A DNA stretch of 9,786 nt from Paracoccaceae bacterium (GTDB taxonomy: Bacteria; Pseudomonadota; Alphaproteobacteria; Rhodobacterales; Rhodobacteraceae), in contig JAKITE010000107.1 in NCBI GenBank assembly GCA_021648225.1, positions 1 to 9,786 on the forward strand, given 5' to 3'. Shown piece after piece: positions 1-6,697 of the stretch; the stretch's first letter is position 1; every line of letters starts with the position of its first letter. A program made the translations under genes and the position numbers. The notes under the pieces were generated by a model. It made no database searches. It was given only the letters and a program-made list of their open reading frames with translations, and was not told the origin of the DNA.

Positions 1-2
1 GA

Positions 3-34
3 TCAGGGGCGACAAAATAATCTGCCGCCCCTGA
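3..34. terminator. Hairpin terminator after rne
   Basis: A perfect 9-bp inverted repeat (3-11 against 26-34, GC-rich, arms TCAGGGGCG and CGCCCCTGA) with a 14-base loop begins four bases beyond the rne stop codon. Read on the plus strand it is followed by a T-rich tract (41-46), so it would also stop a convergent plus-strand transcript entering from the left. On the minus strand the U-tract, if any, lies outside the window. Most likely a shared or bidirectional intrinsic terminator. Confidence 0.7.
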
Positions 35-37
35 CGG

Positions 38-2416
38 TTATTTTTTATTTGCCATCAAAGACCACCAACCGCGTTTTTTGGTTTCGGCTGGCTTTTCATC
101 GCTGGCCGCTGGACTGATCACCGGGCTGATAACCGGATCAACAGCAACGGGTTTATCATTCGGTGTGGGCGCTTTTGCCGATGCTCTGGCACGTTTTTTC
201 GGTGCTGCCGGTTGCGGTGCAGGCTCTGCCACGGCTTCCGGCTTGTTTTCAGCCACAGCCTCGGGGGCTGTTTCTGCCGGCTTGTCAACGGCTTTGCGGG
301 TGCGGCGCCTTGAGCGAGGTTTTTTTGGCTTTTCTTCTGGTTCAGATTTGGTTTCAGCAGTGGTTTCTGCCACGGTTTCAGGTTCAGCCTTGGCTGTTTC
401 GCCATCAGAATTTTCAGCCGGTTTCTGGTCATCATCGCGATTGCGCCCGCCACGCCGACGCCGACGCCGGCGTTTCTTGGGTTGCTCCTCGGCAGTTTCT
501 GCCTCGGGTGCTGGCGCGGTTTCGGTTTCTTCAACCACCGGCATTTCTTCCATGCTGATAATCGGCAGGGTTTCCGGAATAGGCACAATCCGCGTTGCCA
601 CCTTGAACTTTTCAAACCGGTATTCCGGTGAAATCAGGCTTGGGTCGGCCTCAATACGCACCGAAAGGCCAAACCGGCTTTCGATCTGCCCGACATGTTC
701 GCGTTTGGAATTCAGCATATAATTGGCCACGCTGACCGGCGCGGTGACCAATACTTCTTTGGAGCGTTGACGCACGGCTTCTTCTTCCAGCTCGCGCAAT
801 ATCGCCAGTGCCATGCTGTCATTTGATCGGGTCATGCCGGTGCCGTGGCAATGGCGGCAAGGCTGGGTTGAGGCCTCCAGCATGCCGGGGCGCAAGCGTT
901 GCCGCGACATTTCCATCAGGCCAAAGCTGCTGATCCGGCCCACTTGAATACGCGCACGATCGGATTTCAGCTTATCCTTCATGCGCTTTTCAACCGCTGA
1001 ATTATTGCGGCGGTCTTCCATGTCGATAAAATCAATCACGATCAAACCGGCCAGATCGCGCAGGCGCAACTGGCGCGCTACTTCTTCGGCAGCCTCCAGA
1101 TTGGTTTTCACGGCCGTGTCTTCGATGGTTTTTTCTTTGGTTGCACGGCCGGAATTCACATCAATCGCCACCAGCGCCTCGGTAATGCCGATCACGATAT
1201 AACCGCCGGATTTCAGCTGCACGGTCGGGTTGAACATGGCGCTAAGATAGCTTTCGACCTGAAACCGTGAAAACAGGGGCAGGGCGGCTTTGTATTCTTT
1301 AACGAATTTGGCGTGGGTCGGCATCAGCATTTTCATATACTCATGCGCTTCGGCAAAACCGCGTTCGCCCTCGACCAGAATTTCGTCGATGTCTTTGGTG
1401 TAAAGATCACGGATAGAACGCCGGATCAGGCTGCCTTCCTCGTAAATATGGGCGGGCGCGGTTGACTTGAAGGTCAGGCTGCGGACCTCTTCCCATTGGC
1501 GCAGCAGATATTCGTAATCGCGCTTGATTTCGGCTTTGGTGCGCTGCGAACCGGCAGTGCGAATGATAAGCCCTGCGCCCTGTTGCACATCCATTTCAGC
1601 GGCAATGTCTTTTAGTTTTTTGCGGTCCGACACGCCGGTAATTTTACGCGAAATGCCGCCACCACGGGCGGTATTCGGCATTAAAACACAATACCGGCCT
1701 GCCAAGGATAGATAGGTCGTAAGCGCCGCGCCTTTGTTGCCACGCTCTTCTTTGACCACCTGAATCAACAGAATCTGGCGCACCTTGACAACTTCTTGAA
1801 TTTTATAACGCCGCACCCGCGGTTTTCTGGGCATGGCAATCGGTTTTGCCGCCGGTTCATCCTGATCGGATTGCTCGCCAATTTCGGCAACCTCGACAGG
1901 TTCTTCGACAGGGTCGACAAAGGCCTCGGAAACATCCATCGAGGATGGCATTTCTGCTGAAAGATCAACAGGTTCTGCAATATCGTTAAGGTCAGGGCTT
2001 TCGGGGGCGATATCCTCGGCCACCACAGCATCCTCAATCACACCATCGGTTGCCGGTTCGGCTTTTTTGCGGCGACGACGGGGTTTTGCCTTGGCTTTGG
2101 CTTCTTCCGCCTCTTCTTTCAGGCGCTGATATTCGGCTTCTTCCTCCAGAATCGCGGCGCGATCTGCGGCAGGAATTTGGTAATAATCCGGATGAATCTC
2201 CGAAAAAGCCAGAAAACCATGGCGATTACCGCCATAATCCACAAAAGCCGCCTGTAACGAGGGTTCAACCCGCGTGACTTTGGCTAAATAAATATTGCCA
2301 GCTAGCTGGCGTCGGTTCAGGGCCTCAAAATCGAATTCATCAACTTTGTTTCCATCCACCACCACAACCCGAGTTTCCTCAGCGTGGGTGGCGTCGATAA
2401 GCATTTTCTTTGGCAT
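38..2416 (-). CDS. rne: Ribonuclease E (RNase E/G family, degradosome scaffold)
   Basis: An endoribonuclease that cuts AU-rich single-stranded RNA for mRNA decay and rRNA/tRNA processing, and scaffolds the degradosome. The 792-residue protein starts with the S1 RNA-binding fold (about 35-80 and 205-245), interrupted at about 85-200 by a charged insert: a predicted helix rich in Glu/Ala/Lys followed by an acidic linker. The catalytic DNase I-like part carries AIDVNSGR (Asp419) and VIDFIDM (Asp462), matching the metal-binding aspartates of E. coli RNase E. CRHCHGTG (Cys520, Cys523) is the Zn-link, with Arg where Pro is common. Residues from about 610 onward form an Ala/Pro/Glu-rich disordered tail with Arg-rich RNA-binding patches (about 647-660 and 697-708), ending in KKRGWWS, like the PNPase-binding peptide of Caulobacter RNase E. 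The ATG at 2416 has only a weak GAGAG upstream but opens exactly on the conserved N-terminus. Transcribed divergently from the amidase gene. Confidence 0.97.
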   Translation of the reverse strand: MPKKMLIDATHAEETRVVVVDGNKVDEFDFEALNRRQLAGNIYLAKVTRVEPSLQAAFVDYGGNRHGFLAFSEIHPDYYQIPAADRAAILEEEAEYQRLKEEAEEAKAKAKPRRRRKKAEPATDGVIEDAVVAEDIAPESPDLNDIAEPVDLSAEMPSSMDVSEAFVDPVEEPVEVAEIGEQSDQDEPAAKPIAMPRKPRVRRYKIQEVVKVRQILLIQVVKEERGNKGAALTTYLSLAGRYCVLMPNTARGGGISRKITGVSDRKKLKDIAAEMDVQQGAGLIIRTAGSQRTKAEIKRDYEYLLRQWEEVRSLTFKSTAPAHIYEEGSLIRRSIRDLYTKDIDEILVEGERGFAEAHEYMKMLMPTHAKFVKEYKAALPLFSRFQVESYLSAMFNPTVQLKSGGYIVIGITEALVAIDVNSGRATKEKTIEDTAVKTNLEAAEEVARQLRLRDLAGLIVIDFIDMEDRRNNSAVEKRMKDKLKSDRARIQVGRISSFGLMEMSRQRLRPGMLEASTQPCRHCHGTGMTRSNDSMALAILRELEEEAVRQRSKEVLVTAPVSVANYMLNSKREHVGQIESRFGLSVRIEADPSLISPEYRFEKFKVATRIVPIPETLPIISMEEMPVVEETETAPAPEAETAEEQPKKRRRRRRRGGRNRDDDQKPAENSDGETAKAEPETVAETTAETKSEPEEKPKKPRSRRRTRKAVDKPAETAPEAVAENKPEAVAEPAPQPAAPKKRARASAKAPTPNDKPVAVDPVISPVISPAASDEKPAETKKRGWWSLMANKK

Positions 2417-2440
2417 TTTCTCTCACTCAGGCATCCCGGC

Positions 2441-2458
2441 GGCGCAGTGGCAAGCGCC
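2441..2458 (-). other. Hairpin near rne start
   Basis: Inverted repeat GGCGC / GCGCC with an 8-base loop, ending 25 bases before the rne start codon on the minus strand. It would fold in the rne leader close to the ribosome site. Five GC pairs only, so moderate support. Confidence 0.4.
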
Positions 2459-2523
2459 AGCACCGTTAGAACAACCTGTTTTGCTTGGGCGAAGGGGCGC
2501 AGTCGGGCAGAATTACCCCGCAT

Positions 2524-2533
2524 CGGAAAATCC
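2524..2533 (+). repeat. CGGAAAATCC, copy 1
   Basis: First of four identical 10-base copies. It lies in the rne/amiC intergenic region, about 110 bases before the rne start, and extends to CGGAAAATCCGG, shared with copy 2. Confidence 0.5.
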
Positions 2534-2587
2534 GGGCGGTCTATGTTTGCCAATTTCATTGCGCGTATCATCGCGTGTTTCTCTCTA

Positions 2588-2602
2588 GCCGGAAAATCCG
2601 GC
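2588..2602 (-). other. Perfect palindromic hairpin, rne leader
   Basis: GCCGGA, AAA, TCCGGC: a 6-bp perfect stem with a 3-base loop. It contains one copy of the repeated CGGAAAATCC. It could be an RNA hairpin in the rne leader or an operator-like palindrome for a DNA-binding protein; the sequence alone does not decide. Confidence 0.4.
2590..2599 (+). repeat. CGGAAAATCC, copy 2
   Basis: Second copy, 66 bases from the first and in the same orientation; it is embedded in the perfect palindrome at 2588-2602. Confidence 0.5.
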
Positions 2603-2644
2603 CAAATGGGTTAACCTTGCCGTTTCAGGCATCGGATTCGGGTT

Positions 2645-2662
2645 TCGGTGATAAAACACCGA
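2645..2662 (-). other. Hairpin, rne leader
   Basis: TCGGTG and CACCGA form a perfect 6-bp stem around a 6-base A/T loop. A second, weaker inverted repeat (CAAAC/GTTTG, 2664-2678) lies directly beside it, giving two tandem stem-loops. No U-tract follows in either direction, so it is not a terminator. Confidence 0.4.
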
Positions 2663-2726
2663 CCAAACGGATGGTTTGCTCCTGTGAATATTGGCAAAAG
2701 AGCCGTCTGGCTAAATTAAATTCTCT

Positions 2727-2751
2727 GCTCGCACCTGATTTTGGTGCGGGC
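2727..2751 (-). other. 9-bp hairpin at probable 5' end of rne leader
   Basis: GCTCGCACC pairs with GGTGCGGGC across a 7-base loop (eight Watson-Crick pairs and one G-U on the plus strand). It is the most stable stem in this intergenic region. It lies immediately downstream of the candidate rne -10 box, so it would sit at the very 5' end of the transcript, where a stem can protect an mRNA from 5'-end-dependent RNase E attack (known principle; application here is inferred). Confidence 0.45.
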
Positions 2752-2758
2752 TTCTGGT

Positions 2759-2788
2759 ATCTTAGTCGCTAAAATCATCCTATTACAA
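2759..2788 (-). promoter_or_regulatory. Candidate rne promoter
   Basis: On the minus strand, TTGTAA (2788-2783) and TAAGAT (2764-2759) are 18 bases apart, each matching four of six sigma70 consensus bases. The predicted start is near 2752. Weak matches; it is proposed mainly because the leader stem follows directly. Confidence 0.25.
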
Positions 2789-2799
2789 TCGAAATATCA

Positions 2800-2828
2800 T
2801 TGATGCTTGGTTAATCGCCACTTAAAAC
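2800..2828 (+). promoter_or_regulatory. Candidate amiC promoter
   Basis: TTGATG (2800-2805) and TAAAAC (2823-2828) are spaced 17 bases apart in an AT-rich stretch just before the amidase start. Four of six consensus bases match in the first box and three to four in the second. Transcription would start near 2835, leaving a leader of about 20 bases. Confidence 0.3.
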
Positions 2829-2856
2829 CACCATAAATACGTTATACAGGTCTGGT

Positions 2857-4011
2857 ATGAGAATTTATATTTCAGTTTTTTGGCTTTTGTTAAGCTTTAC
2901 CACGGTTCAGGCCCAAACCGGCCCGGCCCGGGTTTTGCCCGGCGAAACCGCGCTTTCCAGCAACGGATACAGCGTAACGCTGGTGCTGGCCCTGTCGCGC
3001 GCGGTGCCTTATCGGGTATTTACGCTGGATAACCCGCGCCGCCTGGTGCTGGATTTTTCCGATATTGATTTTACTTTTATGCCGTCAGGCATGGCTGACA
3101 ATGTGGTTCAGGTCTCGGATCTGCGGTTTGGCTATTTCAAGCCCGAACAATCAAGGCTGATTCTGGACCTGAGCGAACCTTTTACAATCGAAACTGCGGT
3201 TTTTGATGATCATCTGTTAACCGTAACCCTTGCACGTGCCAGCAATGCCGAATTCAGCCAGCAAGCCAATCCCCCCATTGACGGGCTGCTGGCGCGAAAC
3301 CAAACCGCTGCGATTATTCAAGGCGATGCCGGTCTGCCGCTGGTGGTGCTGGATGCGGGGCATGGCGGCATTGACCCGGGCGCCATTCGCAACGAGGTTG
3401 CCGAAAAAAAGGTGACCTTGCTGTTTGCCCTGCAATTGCGTGATGCTTTGCTGGAAACCCGACGGTTTCGGGTGTTGATGACCCGCGAGGATGATTCTTA
3501 TCTGGAATTGCCCGAACGCATCCGGCTGGCGCGGGCTTCGCAGGCCGATATTTTTATATCTTTACATGCCAATACGGTTGAGCAGGGCGTGGCGCGCGGC
3601 ACAACCGTTTACAGCTTGTCTGACGAAGCATCAAATGACGAGGCCGCCAACCGTGCCGAATTTGAAAACCGCTCCGATATTGTTGCCGGTGCGGTTTTGC
3701 TTGGCCAGGAAGACGAGATCGCCAATATTCTGATTGATATGGCCCAGCGTGAAACCAATGCGGCCTCTGTCGGGTTTGCCGATATTCTGGGGGCAACCCT
3801 GCGCTATGCGCTGGATGATAACGCACCGTCGCGGCGCATGGCGGCGGGGTTTAGGGTATTGCGCGCGGTTGATACGCCTTCGGTGCTGGTTGAGCTGGGG
3901 TTTATGTCCAACACCACCGATCTGGCCAATCTGATGTCGCAAAGCTGGCGGCACGAGGCCAATCTGGCGATTATTGCCGCGCTTGATGAATGGTTAATCC
4001 TTGCTGAATAA
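2857..4011 (+). CDS. amiC: N-acetylmuramoyl-L-alanine amidase, AmiC type (AMIN + Amidase_3)
   Basis: A periplasmic zinc amidase that removes stem peptides from peptidoglycan during daughter-cell separation. The 384-residue product begins with a signal peptide (hydrophobic 4-16, cleavage probably after VQA at 19), then an AMIN domain (about 30-127) that localises such enzymes to the septal wall, a linker, and the Amidase_3 domain (about 161-380). Zinc ligands and catalytic residues are visible: His169 in DAGHGG, Glu180, His237 in SLHANT, Glu346 in VELGFMSN. An insert at about 253-300 (DEASNDEAA through ILIDMAQRET) corresponds to the regulatory helix that blocks the active site in AmiA/B/C enzymes until a LytM-type activator (EnvC/NlpD) opens it. 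The ATG start fits the signal peptide; only a weak CAGG precedes it. The gene leads a co-directional run with mrcA and prfB. The amiC rather than amiA/amiB label rests on the AMIN domain and is less certain than the family. Confidence 0.95.
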   Translation: MRIYISVFWLLLSFTTVQAQTGPARVLPGETALSSNGYSVTLVLALSRAVPYRVFTLDNPRRLVLDFSDIDFTFMPSGMADNVVQVSDLRFGYFKPEQSRLILDLSEPFTIETAVFDDHLLTVTLARASNAEFSQQANPPIDGLLARNQTAAIIQGDAGLPLVVLDAGHGGIDPGAIRNEVAEKKVTLLFALQLRDALLETRRFRVLMTREDDSYLELPERIRLARASQADIFISLHANTVEQGVARGTTVYSLSDEASNDEAANRAEFENRSDIVAGAVLLGQEDEIANILIDMAQRETNAASVGFADILGATLRYALDDNAPSRRMAAGFRVLRAVDTPSVLVELGFMSNTTDLANLMSQSWRHEANLAIIAALDEWLILAE

Positions 4012-4036
4012 AACGGCCAAACATTGCTTATGTGTT

Positions 4037-4065
4037 TTGACCCTGCCAGCGGGCTGCACTATAGG
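4037..4065 (+). promoter_or_regulatory. Sigma70-like promoter for mrcA
   Basis: TTGACC (4037-4042, five of six consensus bases) and TATAGG (4060-4065, four of six) are separated by exactly 17 bases, the best promoter match I see in the window. It lies in the 80-base gap after the amidase stop; transcription would start near 4072, shortly before the ribosome site. It implies mrcA can be expressed independently of amiC. Confidence 0.5.
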
Positions 4066-4078
4066 ACACCGAGAAGGT

Positions 4079-4083
4079 AGGAG
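4079..4083 (+). promoter_or_regulatory. Ribosome binding site deciding mrcA start
   Basis: AGGAG lies 8 bases before the TTG at 4092 and 14 bases before the ATG at 4098. The spacing favours the TTG codon as start, adding two residues (Met-Phe) to the protein. Confidence 0.5.
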
Positions 4084-4091
4084 TATTTGAT

Positions 4092-6641
4092 TTGTTTATG
4101 GGTTTTTTCCGGTTTTTAGGCTTTATATTCGCGTGGCTGTCGCTGGGTGTGCTATTCAGCGGCATCAGCTTTCTGGGGGTGTTGGCGCTTTATTCCAAAG
4201 ACTTGCCAGACCATGAACAGCTTGCCAATTATGCGCCGCCTACTTTGTCGCGGGTTTATTCCGGTGATGGCTATGTGCTGGATGAATTTGTTCGTGAACG
4301 CCGTATATTCACGCCGGCTGATGAAATTCCCGATATTGTCAAACAGGCGTTTATCAGTGCCGAGGATAAAAACTTTTATGTGCATTCGGGTTATGACGCG
4401 CGGGGGATATTTTCAGCGCTGCTAACGGCGGTGCAAACCCGTGGGGCCAATGTGCGCGGGGCCTCGACCATAACCCAGCAGGTAATGAAAAACTTTTTGC
4501 TGGATGGCTCGATTGAAATCGAGCGTAAAATCCGCGAAATCATTCTTGCCACCCGGGTTGAACAGACGCTTACCAAAGACCAGATTCTGGCGCTTTATAT
4601 GAATGATGTGTTTCTGGGGCAAAGCTCTTACGGGGTGACAGCCGCTGCATCCAATTATTTTGGCCGCACGCTGGAAGACCTGACCATTGCCCAAGCGGCG
4701 TTTCTGGCGATCCATCTAAAAGACCCCAATGATTACCATCCGGTGCGCGACCGCGAAAGAGCCTTGGAGCGCCGCGCTTTTGTGCTGAAAGAAATGTTCG
4801 AGAACGGTTATATCACGGCCGAACAACGCGACGAGGCCAATGCAGACCCGATGTTATCCGTGCAGGCCGGCGATTTCGGCAATATCCGCAGCCAGTTCCC
4901 GCCGCGCGATTATTTCACCGATGAAATCCGGCGGCAATTAACCGAACGTTTGGGGGCGGATGAATTATTCGGCGGCGGCTTGGCTATTCGCGCCACGGTA
5001 AACCCGTCCTTACAAGAAGTCGCGGCCCAGGCCTTGCGCAACCGGTTGGAAGAATACGACCGTGAATTGGAAATTTATTACGGCCCTGTTGCCAATATCC
5101 CTGCGGAGGAACTAACCGACGAAGCCACATGGCGCGCTGCCCTGAAGGAACGCACCTTGCCGCGCGATATTACCGGCTGGAACCTTGCGGTGGTGCTGGT
5201 GGTTGGCGAAAGCTCGGTTCGGGTCGGTATTGAAAATGTTGAAGATGACGCGGACGGCCATTTCCTGACCGTGCGCGAAGCAAACTGGGCACGGCCTTTG
5301 CTTGAGGACGGCAAGCCGGGTGCCCGCCCGCGTGTGGCATCCGATGTCTGGGCGCTGGGCGATGTGGTGTTTGTCAAAGCCGTCATGGATGGCGAGGCGC
5401 TTGATTATTGGTCTTTGCGGCAAATTCCGGCAGTGCAGGGCGCCTTTATGGCGATGGACCCGCAAACCGGACGGGTGTTGGCCATGCAGGGCGGGTTTAG
5501 CTATCAGACCAGTGTGTTTAACCGTGCAACACAGGCAAACCGACAGCCCGGGTCGGCGTTTAAGCCTTTTGTTTTTGCAGCGGCACTGGATAATGGCTAT
5601 ACGCCTGCGTCGATTGTGGTCGATGCCCCGATCGAGGTGCGAACCGGCGAAGGCATTTGGCGGCCTCGCAATTCAAGCAACAAATTTTACGGGCCGGCAC
5701 CGATGCGAACCGGTATTGTTCTATCGCGGAACCTGATGACCGTGCGGATCGCCCAGGATGTAGGCATGGATGTGATTGCCGCTTATGCCGAACGGTTCGG
5801 GGTGTATCAAAACATGCCCGAACATCTTTCTTTTGCGCTGGGGGCAGGTGAAACCACGCTTTATAAAATGGTGGCGGCCTATGCGATGTTTGCCAATGGC
5901 GGTAAACGGGTGGAACCGACATTGGTTGACCGGGTGCAAGACCGTTACGGCAATACTATTTTTCGCCATGATCCAAGGGTGTGTGATGAATGCTCCGGCG
6001 AAGCACTGGTGACCGATATGGAACCATGGGTGCAAAATTATGCGCCGCAAATCATGGATCCAGTTACGGCTTATCAGCTTTCGTCAATGATGCGCGGCGT
6101 GGTGTCTCGCGGCACGGCGTCCAGCACGGTCGGGCGGCTTGGCCTGCCGATTTCGGGTAAAACCGGCACCACCAACGGGGCCAAGGATGCATGGTTTATC
6201 GGGTTTACCCCGCAGATCGCAGCGGGCTGTTATATTGGTTATGATATACCAACCCCGATGGGGCGCGGCGCGTTTGGTGGCTCGCTTTGCGGTCCGGTAT
6301 TTGTTGATTTTATGAAAGCCATGGCTGAAACCCACGGTTCTTATGAATATCCACAGCCCGGCGGCACGGTATTTGTGAAAATCGACCGCTATACCGGCCA
6401 ACGGCTGCCCGATGATGCATCGGGGGAATTTGTGGTAACGGAATTGTTCCGCGCGGGCGAAGAACCTGCCTATGGCGCTTATGGTGATTTTGTTGATGGC
6501 GGCTTTACCATGGGGCGTGATTTGCTGTTCTTTGGCCGAGGTGAAGCTGATATCGGCGAAACGGTTATCATTGACGGCCAGACCACTATTTTGCCCCCGC
6601 GCCCGACCTTTGGCGGGCTGTCCTCGGGGGGGCTGTATTGA
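4092..6641 (+). CDS. mrcA: Penicillin-binding protein 1A (bifunctional transglycosylase/transpeptidase)
   Basis: A class A PBP that polymerises lipid II into glycan strands and cross-links the peptides, anchored in the inner membrane and acting in the periplasm. The 849 residues comprise a short cytoplasmic start, one membrane segment (about 8-33), the GT51 glycosyltransferase (about 55-225) with catalytic Glu91 in SAEDKNFYVHSG and the RGASTITQQ motif (122-130), an OB-like linker domain (about 320-440), and the transpeptidase (about 450-745). Transpeptidase motifs are complete: Ser488-x-x-Lys491 in PGSAFKPF, Ser545-Arg-Asn547, and Lys690-Thr-Gly in SGKTGTTN. A CxxC pair (Cys631, Cys634) sits in the transpeptidase part. 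The tail (about 790-849) is Gly-rich and ends GGLY, which I recall from Rhodobacterales homologues. Start is TTG at 4092 on ribosome-site spacing, or ATG at 4098. It lies 80 bases after amiC and 56 before prfB. Length is typical for Gram-negative PBP1A. Confidence 0.96.
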   Translation: MFMGFFRFLGFIFAWLSLGVLFSGISFLGVLALYSKDLPDHEQLANYAPPTLSRVYSGDGYVLDEFVRERRIFTPADEIPDIVKQAFISAEDKNFYVHSGYDARGIFSALLTAVQTRGANVRGASTITQQVMKNFLLDGSIEIERKIREIILATRVEQTLTKDQILALYMNDVFLGQSSYGVTAAASNYFGRTLEDLTIAQAAFLAIHLKDPNDYHPVRDRERALERRAFVLKEMFENGYITAEQRDEANADPMLSVQAGDFGNIRSQFPPRDYFTDEIRRQLTERLGADELFGGGLAIRATVNPSLQEVAAQALRNRLEEYDRELEIYYGPVANIPAEELTDEATWRAALKERTLPRDITGWNLAVVLVVGESSVRVGIENVEDDADGHFLTVREANWARPLLEDGKPGARPRVASDVWALGDVVFVKAVMDGEALDYWSLRQIPAVQGAFMAMDPQTGRVLAMQGGFSYQTSVFNRATQANRQPGSAFKPFVFAAALDNGYTPASIVVDAPIEVRTGEGIWRPRNSSNKFYGPAPMRTGIVLSRNLMTVRIAQDVGMDVIAAYAERFGVYQNMPEHLSFALGAGETTLYKMVAAYAMFANGGKRVEPTLVDRVQDRYGNTIFRHDPRVCDECSGEALVTDMEPWVQNYAPQIMDPVTAYQLSSMMRGVVSRGTASSTVGRLGLPISGKTGTTNGAKDAWFIGFTPQIAAGCYIGYDIPTPMGRGAFGGSLCGPVFVDFMKAMAETHGSYEYPQPGGTVFVKIDRYTGQRLPDDASGEFVVTELFRAGEEPAYGAYGDFVDGGFTMGRDLLFFGRGEADIGETVIIDGQTTILPPRPTFGGLSSGGLY

Positions 6642-6648
6642 TCACCGC

Positions 6649-6677
6649 TTGATGCCTGCCCAAAGCAGCGATAGAAA
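6649..6677 (+). promoter_or_regulatory. Possible prfB promoter
   Basis: TTGATG (6649-6654) and TAGAAA (6672-6677) are 17 bases apart in the 56-base gap between mrcA and prfB, each with four of six consensus bases. Predicted start near 6684 leaves hardly any leader before the ribosome site. Equally, prfB may only be read through from mrcA. Confidence 0.2.
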
Positions 6678-6697
6678 GCCGGTTCAAAGGGGGCATT

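Larger units (their letters stand above)
2417..2856. other. Divergent intergenic region rne / amiC, structured
   Basis: These 440 bases separate the divergent starts of rne and the amidase. The open frames through it (for example plus 2485-2772) have no recognisable protein sequence, no good ribosome site and no conserved motif, so I read it as non-coding. It holds at least five inverted repeats (2441-2458, 2588-2602, 2645-2662, 2664-2678, 2727-2751), two copies of CGGAAAATCC (2524 and 2590) and candidate promoters for both directions at its right side. If rne starts near 2752, its untranslated leader would be about 335 bases. A long leader suits autoregulation of RNase E through its own 5' leader, which is known in E. 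coli; that it happens here is inference. Confidence 0.6.

Noticed and set aside
78..722. 214-codon plus-strand open frame opposite the rne tail
   Set aside because: Ser/Ala/Gly-rich product caused by the low-complexity Ala/Glu/Pro/Arg tail of RNase E read backwards; no ribosome site or motif.
2645..2662. Intrinsic terminator in the rne leader (attenuation)
   Set aside because: The stem is short and no U-tract follows on either strand.
2485..2772. 95-codon open frame in the rne/amiC intergenic region
   Set aside because: No Shine-Dalgarno site, no motif or membrane pattern, and it runs through several inverted repeats, which suits a non-coding leader better.
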